In this document: positions 49,672-60,100 of the stretch, one piece after another
Position numbering within the stretch: the stretch's first letter is position 1
Layout of the letters: every line of letters starts with the position of its first letter
NCBI RefSeq assembly: GCF_037975245.1
Contig: NC_092575.1
Span: 11,504,501 to 11,568,500 of the forward strand
Direction of reading: 5' to 3'
DNA length: 64,000 nucleotides
Source of the DNA: Apostichopus japonicus
Lineage: Eukaryota; Echinodermata; Holothuroidea; Aspidochirotida; Stichopodidae
Made by a program: the position numbers and the translations under genes
Notes under the pieces: generated by a model
Database searches by the model: none
What the model was told of the DNA's origin: nothing
The model's input: only the letters and a program-made list of their open reading frames with translations

Positions 49672-49724
49672 ACCCGGGCCTACCGCTTTATATGCGGACA
49701 GTCTAATCCCTAGGCTATGGACGC
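49670..49724 (-). tRNA. Truncated tRNA-like sequence (tRNA relic or SINE head)
   Basis: The minus strand reads GCGTCCA-TAGCCTAGGGATTAGA (box A-like), then the anticodon stem CCGC/GCGG with 7-nt loop ATATAAA, then GGCCCGGGTTC, the start of box B. The sequence then runs straight into TA repeats, so the T-loop end and 3' acceptor strand are missing. It is not a functional tRNA. It may be a tRNA-derived SINE head or a pseudogene. Confidence 0.5.
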
Positions 49725-50240
49725 TGATTGTATGTCCAGAGGTTCGAAACCGGTAAGGAAGGTCGTATCTACATATATTTTGCCTCCACGCTGTGCACAA
49801 AACCTGACAGTAAAAGTAAATAAAGACAAACATCAACTATTTTAGTGTAAGAGCACTTGTTTGCAGGATTCATGTATATCCCTAACACACAAGGCCCTAC
49901 AACCTATCCAGGCAGTATGCATTCCAGAAAGACGGAATAGTCTATTATTTATTAGGTGTTGCTTTAACATGAAGAACTGTCTGAAAACTACGAATGCGTA
50001 TATATGATATTACTTAGGTAAGCAATAGGGAGGGATTACAGCAGGATTGAAACTTTTACCTATTGACCTTTCACTTTCACCTATGGCGAACCAACTCATA
50101 TTTGAGATGTTGTGTGTCAAGCGTAATTGTTAATCGCTTGATATCACCGTCTCTTTATCAAACAGTTGGTAAGTTCAAGTTTTAATGCTTTTGGTTCTTT
50201 CACTCATGTTCTACAGGAATACAACTTCCTTCAATCGTCC

Positions 50241-50295
50241 ATGAAGCCGGTCTTGAAACATCTATGGATAATCGTCACTATTTGCATTCTACACG
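50241..50295 (+). CDS. Ig gene exon 1, signal peptide
   Basis: The ATG opens 18 codons: MKPVLKH, a hydrophobic core LWIIVTICIL, then H and one base, and a GTAGGA donor (phase 1). A pyrimidine-rich acceptor (CATGTTCTACAG) 25 bases upstream suggests that the 5' UTR is itself spliced. The exon joins exon 2 to give ...ILHGTKS. Confidence 0.7.
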
Positions 50296-53200
50296 GTAGG
50301 ACAAAATGTCAAGTACTTTGTTTTTGAATAGTAATAGTTAATTAAACCTGGAACTAATAGAGTTCAATAGGTTTCACCTTCACAATAAGTCTTGGAGATA
50401 CATGTCGTATCTGTCTTAAACCTTGGTGTTTGAGAAAACCATGATATTTGTTTCGTGATCATTTCGGTTGAGGCACTTACGTATTATTGTGGTGTTAGTT
50501 TTTACATTTTATCGGTTAAATGAAGAAAGAATTATACTTTAACGTTTGCTTCAAATCGAATTTTGTAAGCCACAATGCAATATGTTTTACAATTATTAGA
50601 TATGTCGTTTACATTTCAGTAAAGGATAAGTTTGGACTCGGTGCAAGACATGACTCGCTATTAATTAATTAAGAAGTTTGTGAATGCACACCTCTTTCAA
50701 TTGCTCTGTTTTATTACATGTTGAAATGCAGGTTTACTAAAGAAGAGACAAAATGATGTTGTTTTAATACAGAGAATACTAATTGCTATTATAAATAAAA
50801 AATAAAACAAAACTGTTAGTAAACTGCTTATCCACTAAAGAGCCCGAGTAAGAGAATGTGTAAAAGTAAGTTTGCCTGACGTTTCGATCCTAGCAGGATC
50901 TTCTTCAGAGGCTAAATGATCGAAACGTCAGGCCAACTGACTATTACACATGCTATTTCTATCAAAAATAATCTATTTTGATGAGAAATACTATACTCTA
51001 TTTATCTTAATTCCAAACACAACTGTTTTAGGTACTAAAAGTGCTTTGACAGACTGCACAAGTAACCAAAATGCACGAATCGGCAGTAGTTGGAAAATTG
51101 ACTGCAGGCTACAAGGAGATTGGAGCGAAGTTAAATATTACCACGATAACCCAGTCGAAGGAAATTTACTAATTATGTCTAATCAAGGTAAGCCTTCAAC
51201 ATGTGTAAGAGTGAGTTATTCCCACGAGTATCTACCATTAATACACAATTATATAGTAAATATACATCTTTCGATACATTTTTACTTTTTTCATTTCAGC
51301 TTTCTTTCTTTTTGTGTGATTGCTTTATGATGATGGTGATAGTTTATAATGCCTAACAGGACTTCATTAACTCTTAAAAAGTGGTTAACTTGACAATGTA
51401 TATTTTCAAGGAATAATTGATATCCCTTTGTATGAATGAAAAGGTAAAGGTAGAGGTAAAGGGAAAGGGGGGGGGCGTGGGCTGACACAAGTGAGAACAG
51501 TCAAGAGACAAAATGAGATTTAATGATTGAAATATATAAAACTAGGCAGGCAGTTTGAATTTGTCTAATGAATAACGAGATATTCATGGTTTGCCCTACA
51601 CACAATATATCACAATTCATGTACATCAACACAGCGAGACCCAATTGTTCAACCCGTGATCTTACAATATACTGCTGACCTACAGTCTAAAAAAAAGGAA
51701 GGAAACGGCTGTTATTGTATATAGTGAGAAGCCACTTCAGAACATCCGTGAAAACCATCTTGCAAGAAAGTAAAAATCTTAATATAAACAATCAGTAACA
51801 TTCCCTGCCCATATCCATGGAACAGTTGGAAATCTGACCCCGTGACCTCGAAGATGTATCAAAGACAATACTGCTTATCTATACTCTTACAGGAAGAGGA
51901 GACGGCTGTTAACATATATAGTCACATAAGAACATCCGTGAAAAAACATATTGCAAAGGAAGTAGTAATCCAAACATAAGCAATCAGTAACATTCCCTGC
52001 CCATATCCATATAATAGGTTTGTTCAGATATAATAAAAAGTTTGTGATTGCCAATATAAATGTTTATGAAGGTCATATAAAGTAGAATCTTTACATACAT
52101 TATATGAACTTGATATGACTTTTATATGGATTCCCTTCATATCTTCCACATCAAACTTGAGATAATTCGAGTATGGGCCGGATATAAATCCTTATTAAAC
52201 TATTAACACTTTTGGCCATACATAATATAAGTTTCATAAAGTTAACAAAGTAGAACCCTTATATAATTATATCAGACATTAATATAAGTTTATCTGGATT
52301 CTATATATATTGTCACAGTCTGTTGATTGCTTGTTATCGTCATCATTTTCATTCTCATTTAAACTCAAGTAAGGGGTGTTTTCCTTATTCAACTTATCGG
52401 AAACCTTTCGTACTGACCCTGGGCTCCCCCTTGCAAAGTCGGGTCTTGCTCGTTTAAATACATTGGCCGACCTCTACCCCGTCTCGTACCCCGATCTCGC
52501 CCTCTACCCCGGTACGAACCCAGTCCTACACTACGACAAAAACGAGCTATGTGACCCACTATGTGACCCACACGGCGCCCTCCCATGTTTTCGGATTCCG
52601 TTGGATCACGAACATCCTCAGGGGTGGCGTTAACCCTCTCACCAGCGCAGCAGTTCTTTCTTTATCCACTTTCTTGAGCCTACTTCATCGGCGTTCGACG
52701 TCCAAAATAAATGAATCCAGCGGTTCTCCGGGTTCCATCTTCCTGTCCCATAGTTGGTATCTTGCAGCCATTTTGGATAAATGGAACTGAAATGACTTTC
52801 AAATGATGTGTAGAGTAAATCTGGATCTTGTTTTGTTAAAGGTGATAAAGAATTTAGCCAGATGTTAGCACTTCCTACAAGCAACATATTCATTGCTTCG
52901 GCAATTTGCTCTCGAGGAAGTTGCGACAGCAATGTCCATGATTTAAATTTATTGAGCCATAGATACGGATCTTCACTTTGCTTACCATGAAAGGAGTCAG
53001 GGCGCAAATTTGACGCCATTTTAGAATTAACAGCGGCTCTCCTGCTTATGGGCGAATCAGGTGATTTTACGACACCTTTCTCAAGTTCGATGGCGGTTGT
53101 TAAATTGTCAAAAGATTTGGCTCTTGATCGCAAATTATAAGACATAACTGCTGATTTTTTGCAACGTATCAGTGCCCTGCACTTCCACCATTTGTGACGG

Positions 53201-56200
53201 GGCCGGTAATCAACAGACTGTGACAATTCAAATTCAAAGTTATATATTGGTTTGTCTTACCTATTTGTAAGAAAAGACGATGTTAAGTGTTAGCTTACAT
53301 TTAATATATTTTTGTACTTGTATGTGTAAACAATTAAATTTAATGTTATATTTTTGTTTGTTTTTTAATGTTGGTGGTGGGCTTGGATTGGTACACTGTT
53401 GGATTTATTGTGAACTGTATTTTTGGTATTTTGGTATTTTGCTCAGTGGCATTCGCACTTTAGGTGGGCGGGTATTGTCACAGTCTGTTGATTGCTTGTT
53501 GTTTTGTGGTTCTTCCACCCGTGTTGCAGGGGGCGCTCTCCGACCGACTGCGCATGTCCGTGGGTGGCAACGTGTATTTGCATGGCCGAATTCCTGCACC
53601 TCGGGTGCCTATTGTGTTTGTTCATGCCTGGAGACTGTCCCCTTGTTGTTAGTCTAATTCGGTGTACGACCCTTACTATAGAGGGACATTCTTTACTTTG
53701 TTGGATTTTGGCGTGAGATTGAGTTGGGAGTGGAGAAGGCAGTTAAAAGGGAAAACGGAAAGAGAGAGGAGGAATAAACTGGTCACGAATTATTACTTAT
53801 TACTTGTTACTGTTATTACTTTATCACGGTACATTTATGAATTTGCTTTATATGGTTCATATACAAATATCATGTTCAGTTTAAGGTTTTTATATAAAAT
53901 TCCCGATGCAACAGCAATATGTAGGAAAATATAAGCTTGATATGTAGTAAATCTTACCAAGTTGTGCAGTACATGGGTCTGGTTTACAGTACTGTACATT
54001 ACGATACCGAGTCATATAACTGGATGCATTGGAAATACAGTAACTCTCCTAAATGTACACACCGTGGCTGTAGGCCTACTATAATAATAATAAGCAAATA
54101 TTTATAGAGCGCTTTATGCAAAGGCCTCAAAGCGCTTAAAACAAGTACACAAATATGCAAGACAAATCACTGTAAATTTTGGAATAAATGTGTTTTTAAG
54201 AGACGCTTAAAGCAGTCAACCGATGGTGCATTGCGAATTGAAAATGGTAGATTGTTCCAGAGATGAGGTGCAGCAGAGATGAAGGCTCTTTCGCCATAAA
54301 ACTTTGTGTTTGGGGTATGGCTGGTGGCAAGAAGACACTTTGTAGACGAGCGAAGTTGGCGTTGAGGATGATACTGAGGAATTAAATTTGTAATGTAACC
54401 AGGGGCAAGGGAGTGTTGTGATTTGTACGTTAAGAGGAGGAGCTTATAAATTGACCGATGTTTTACTGGAAGCCACTGGAGTGATTGAAGCACTGGAGAC
54501 ATGTGATCATGACGCGATGAACATGATATTAACCGGGCAGCAGAATTCTGAACAGTTTGAAGTTTTTTCAGTGTAGAGTCAGGAAGGCCAAATAAAAGGG
54601 AGTTACAGTAGTCAAGCCTGGGCATTATCAAGGAACACACAAGTTTTGTAGTTATATCGTTGGTTAAAAACTTCCGTATCCGGCTGATCTTCCGTACGGC
54701 ATTGTATGATGATTTGCAAACAGCATTGACCTGTTGTTTCATGCTTAGATGGGGATCCAGTACAACTCCTAGACTTTTGACGTGCGTGGACGGAGTGATG
54801 GTGGTATGATCAATTTTGACTGAAATAGATTTGATTGTTGTGGATTTAAATTGAGAGGTAGCATGGAGGATTTCAGTCTTTGAGTCATTGATAAAAAGAT
54901 TGTTTGATATAGCCCATGATTTTACATCTGCAATACAGTTTTGGATTTTTTGAATAGCATCGGAACAATGATCAGGATGGAAAGATGTGAATAACTGAAA
55001 GTCATCAGCATAAATAACAGTTTGCATATTCGCTGAAATGATTAAATCATGCAATGGAGCTACATACAAGGTGTAAAGTAACGGCCCCAGAACTGAGCCT
55101 TGTGGGACTCCAGTTGCAAGCGTAACTTGCTTTGACAGATTTTGATCCACAATAACACATTGGGTACGGTTTGCTAAGTATGATTTCATCCAATACAATG
55201 GAACTCCATCAACACCATATCTTTCATGCAAACGTGTTAAAAGTGTTTGGTGATTAATTGTGTCGAAGGCGGATGAGAAATCCAACAGGACTAGTAATGC
55301 ATCTTTACGCTCATCAAGGGCACAGAGAAGGTTATTCTGCACATAAAGTTGGGCAGTTTCTGTGCTGTAATTTGCTCGATATGCAGATTGCATTTTCGCA
55401 TAGAGATCATTGTTTGAAAGATAGTCTTGAAACTGTTTGCAAGCAATACGTTCGATTAGCTTGGATAGATAAGGGAGGTTTGATATAGGTCTGTAATTTG
55501 TAAGATTATTAGCATCAAGCTTGGGTTTTTTAATATGAGGAATTATCACCGCTTGCTTCAGTGAGCATGGTAACTGACCTGAAGTTAATGAAAGATTAAC
55601 AATTTTCGTGATGACTGGTAGTAAGTCTGAAATACACTCCTTGAAGACATATTTTGGCAAAGGATCCAAAAAACAAGAGGTAATTGGTGACGAGTTAATA
55701 ACTTCTAAAACATCTTGTTCACTCACTTCTTTGAAAACAGTAAAAACTGACATTGATTTACATTGTTCCATCGGAATATTACCAGTCCCATAGTCAGGAT
55801 AAGCATGTTGGAGAGAATTTACTTTTTGTTGAAAGAAATCAACATATCGATTGGCAAGATTCTCAGCGACATCATATTTTGGGAGGATATTATCCACTTC
55901 CGGTGAAGTTAGCTTATTTACAATATGAAACATATCCTTCTGGTTTGCGGAGGTAATCTGTTGTCGAAAATAACAGGACTTTGCGGAGATAAGCAAATCT
56001 TTGTAATGTTTACATTGAGTCATGTACAGCTGTTTGTGGACAATGAGACCGGAGTGTTTATATTTTCTTTCACATTTACGTTTCTCACGTTTTGCTAATC
56101 TGATGTCACTGCTGTACCATTTTGCCCTTGGGCGCACAATTACAGCCTTTCTTGTGACAGGTGCATGTTTATCTATAATTGTCCTAAGAACTGAGTCATA

Positions 56201-57071
56201 TTGGTCCACAAGAGAGTCAAGAGAACTTTGCGGATTTAGCAGTAAAGATGAAGATCCAATGTCACAACGAAATTGGTCAAAATCAATGTTCTTTAGGTTG
56301 CGCCTTTGAGTGAATTTCCTGACAGGAGGTGGTCGGTCCATATTAATGAGGCAACTACAACTGAGTGGTCAGAAGTACATAAATGTTCATCATGCACACA
56401 CGTACATTTAACAAGATCCGAGTCTTTATGTGAAATGATAAGATCAAGTGTATGTCCATTTCTGTGGGTTGGGCCAGAGACATGTTGCTGGAAATCAAAA
56501 GCTTGGAGTAAGTCATCAAAAGAAGCAAAGTTCTGATCTGATGGAACATCAACATGAATATTGAAATCCCCCATGATAATTAAGGGGGTTGTGGAAGTGG
56601 ATACAATTTGAAGTGGAGATGAAAAATCATCGATGAACATTGCAAAAGTTAATTTATTTTTGTTGTTTGGGGGAGGCCTATATAGTCCGATCATGCGTAT
56701 TGTTGATTTTGATGACGAAATGTTGAGATCGATGAACTCAAAAGACCTAAGATTGCCACTGTCATTTAATTTCACATCAAAACCCTTCCTGATCAAAAAG
56801 CCAACTCCTCCTCCCTTACCCTTATTTCGTGGGCAATGGTAAAAAGCAAAGTCTGGAAGTGAAGCGTGTAAGTCAGCTAAAATACAATCATCACTGTCAT
56901 CTCCCTTTAACCATGTCTCTGTTATTGCCATCACATCCATGTGCTGGTAAATGATAAGGTCACATAATGAAATCACTTTGTTTTCAGCTTTTATTGAGCG
57001 AAAATTCCAAAGCCCGAAGTGCAAATTGCTTCTTTTTTTTAGATAAAGAAGCAAGTTCATAATGTTACTTC

Positions 57072-57127
<56 letters not shown>

Positions 57128-60100
57128 CAGTGGGCCGTGGGCAAAGCTAATTCGTGAATACCGCACAATGCTGTACCCTATGGCTACACTCTGTTGTAAT
57201 ATGTTTGTGACATGCTTTAACTAGTTAATAAACAAGCATAAGAGCGAACAATTACTTATTCATTTGGGGGTTGTGCGTTGTTTTAAACTATGAGTCTTTT
57301 TGTTTTAAATTTAATAAAAAAAACTTTTGACAGGAAAGGTTAGATATGACATTCTGAGTATGAAATGTTCTGACTGGAGAATCTTTTTAACCTCTTTGAC
57401 ATTTTGGCTTGGTTTTTGTATGTCAGATATTATACGTCATCTCAATTCTACTCCACTTTCAAGATAACGAGCACAGATTTGGATTTGGGCGCGACATCGG
57501 TACCCTGGATATTGATGAAGATGGCGCCATGGTTATCAACAATGTTACAATAGATCATATATCTTTGTATACGTTGATATACACCGACAGAGACGGACAT
57601 GATTATCAACATGAATTTATCATTATAGGTAATGTTAGTACCATTCATTTAAAGAGAACATTTTAACAGAAACATTTAATCTAATATTGAGAGAGCAAAA
57701 TGTTTCTATTGTAATGACTTCACGGTTAGGTAAAGCAGCAAAGCAATCATATAAATAACGTTTGGAGAATCACAAAGAATGAATATCATAAAAAATATAT
57801 ATACTGAGAAAATACAAATACGAATTTGCTTATACTGATTTACACGTAAAAACAACTTCATTGAGCTAGGTGATGAACAGTTGTATGATCGCAGAAGAAT
57901 ATACCTTTGGAAATAATAGAGCATAAAATGTGATTTTACTGACTCAAACCAATCAGGTTACAGCTTACTCATCGTTTTTACTTTTTTCGCAGATTGTCCT
58001 GACATTACTGTTTACGCCCATCATGGATCCGACGCACTCATAAATTGTTACTTCCCTCAGTCGCAAAGGCTTTTTTGGTACGATTCAACTTCACGTAATG
58101 CTCGACCAATCGCAAGTCTTGAAGGAGGCCGGAAGGCGGGGTCAGGAGTCTCTGCTGGGAAATACGATATTACCAATACCGGTGGTCTGCTGACAAGGAA
58201 TACTACTTTCAGCGACGAAAAAACATACCGTGCTATAGTTATCGTATCCAATATACATACATTAACAACAGATCAGGAAGTCGTTATTTATGGTAAGTCA
58301 GTGTTTTATATAAAGTTATGAGAATAACCCTAGCTGTAAACTGCCATTATTTTGACCTGCCATAGAAATTCGGTCCTGAGATAATACTGTACCTACCAAA
58401 CTCAGTACCATAGTGTACCATGTAATCCAGTTTTCTAATAAAGAAAAAAAGTAAAAAGGCTTGTGTTGGAATGTATAAGTTATAGTTTTAATGTGTTGTT
58501 TGTAGCAGGATCTTCTTCAACGACAAACTGAATTGAAAACAGTTTCAATATGCATTCGAGTGAGATTCTGCCATTATCGACACTTCAGGTACCCTTACTT
58601 GTTTACGTAATCTGGTTTTCTAAGGGTTTCGTTTATTCTACAGCAAGCGTCGAAACAGCGGTATTGTCAGTAGATATTTGCGAGGGAAGAAACTTCTGTT
58701 TGGTGCAGCTGCAAGATCCGACATTTTTTATGTGTCGGGAAACAAATACAGGACCTCATACGTTACTGAGCTGGACAAGAAACACATCAAACGGTACACG
58801 ATTAGTTAATACTTCTAAGTCCTTTGATGGAAACATGTACGAGGCATTCGTATCAACGAATGTAAATCTTAACTCGACAGATCGACTATATGTTTACATC
58901 TGTAACTCTATAATAGATATTCCAGCTAAGCCATTAAGACAAATAGTTGTAATGGTCGAAGATGAGAGTAAGAACTACATCACTAGTCTGTTGAAACCGA
59001 CATATTATAGGGCATATGATGACGTGAGGTTACTCTGCACCAACGAGAATCCTTTGTTCATATTATGGAAAAGAAACCACGAAACTATTGGATACTACCA
59101 CGAAGGCAAATCGGATGTACTGAAACCTGGTTACCAGCTTGATAAGGATGGATCGTTGCTCATTAACAAATTCTCATATACACATGAAGGTGAATATGTT
59201 TGTATCTACAACAATGGTAAAGTCGAGGAAGTACAGCAACATAATATCAAGACCGTTGGTGAGTGCCTTTATTCTTTCAAAGTATATTTACATTTTTGTA
59301 TAATATACCCTTCTTGCGTTCTACGGATTATAAGCAAAACCTTTTGTTTCATGTTTCTTTCTCATATTGATTTCCGAATATGATCCTGGTTAACTTCCTT
59401 TCAGGGGCTCTTATCGGACGGGCCCAGTATGAGGAACAATGTCATTACTAATCGTTAATTGGTCTGCAACATGATATTAAGGTCTCAAAGTCACAGATAA
59501 ATACCATTCATTAAAAATCCTTGCTTCATAGTAACTAATTACAGTGTCATATAGTATTGCTAAAGCTAGCTATATCATGACTAACAATCTCAAGATATAG
59601 AGGTAGATTGTCTTTCTAATGAAAAAACTTTATCTTCATCATGCTAATCAATCGGTAGGTAGAACGTTTGGAATATATATTGCTATCTTCATCGGCTTAT
59701 CAAGCCGCAAGCTGACCGAAGTCAGTATCTAACATTCATATTTAACATCCATGATTATGAATTGACAATTGTCAACAACTCTGTAACTGGACAACATACA
59801 TTAGGATAGGATGGATCGTTGCTCATTAACAAATTCTCATATATACATGAAGGTGAATATGTTTGTATATACAACAATGGTAAAGTCGAGGAAGTACAGC
59901 AACATAATATCAAGACCGTTGGTGAGTGCCTTATTCTTTCAAAGTCACTTAATGTTGTGTATAATATACCCTTCTTGCGTTCTACGGACTATAAGCAATA
60001 CCTTTTGTTTCATGTTTCTTTCTCATATTGATTTCCGAATATGTTCCTGGTTTCAACTTCCTTTCCGGGGGCTCTTATTGGACGGGCCCAGTATGAGGTA

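Larger units (their letters stand above)
54081..57168 (-). mobile_element. Near-complete L2/CR1-like non-LTR retrotransposon
   Basis: A ~3.1-kb LINE antisense to the Ig gene inside its intron 2. The order on the minus strand is APE endonuclease, linker, reverse transcriptase, then a 3' end with AAGCGCTTTGAGG and AAAGCGCTCTATAAATATTT followed by a (TTA)n-type tail at ~54,081-54,100. No ORF1 is present. The 5' side merges into a (CTA)n tract, so the copy is probably 5' truncated. The body is strikingly intact compared with other transposon copies in the window, indicating a recent insertion. Confidence 0.9.

Noticed and set aside
49731-49760. Plus-strand box B-like GGTTCGAAACC as a tRNA gene
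   Set aside because: No matching box A, anticodon arm or acceptor stem at proper spacing; the minus-strand tRNA-like sequence alongside is the better reading.
52376-52633. 85-codon plus-strand ORF rich in P, D and L
   Set aside because: It overlaps retrotransposon-derived DNA, has no domain, and its composition reflects tandem CTCTACCCCG-like sequence.
55258-56842. Several plus-strand ORFs of 61-95 codons
   Set aside because: Antisense shadows of the LINE endonuclease and RT coding regions.
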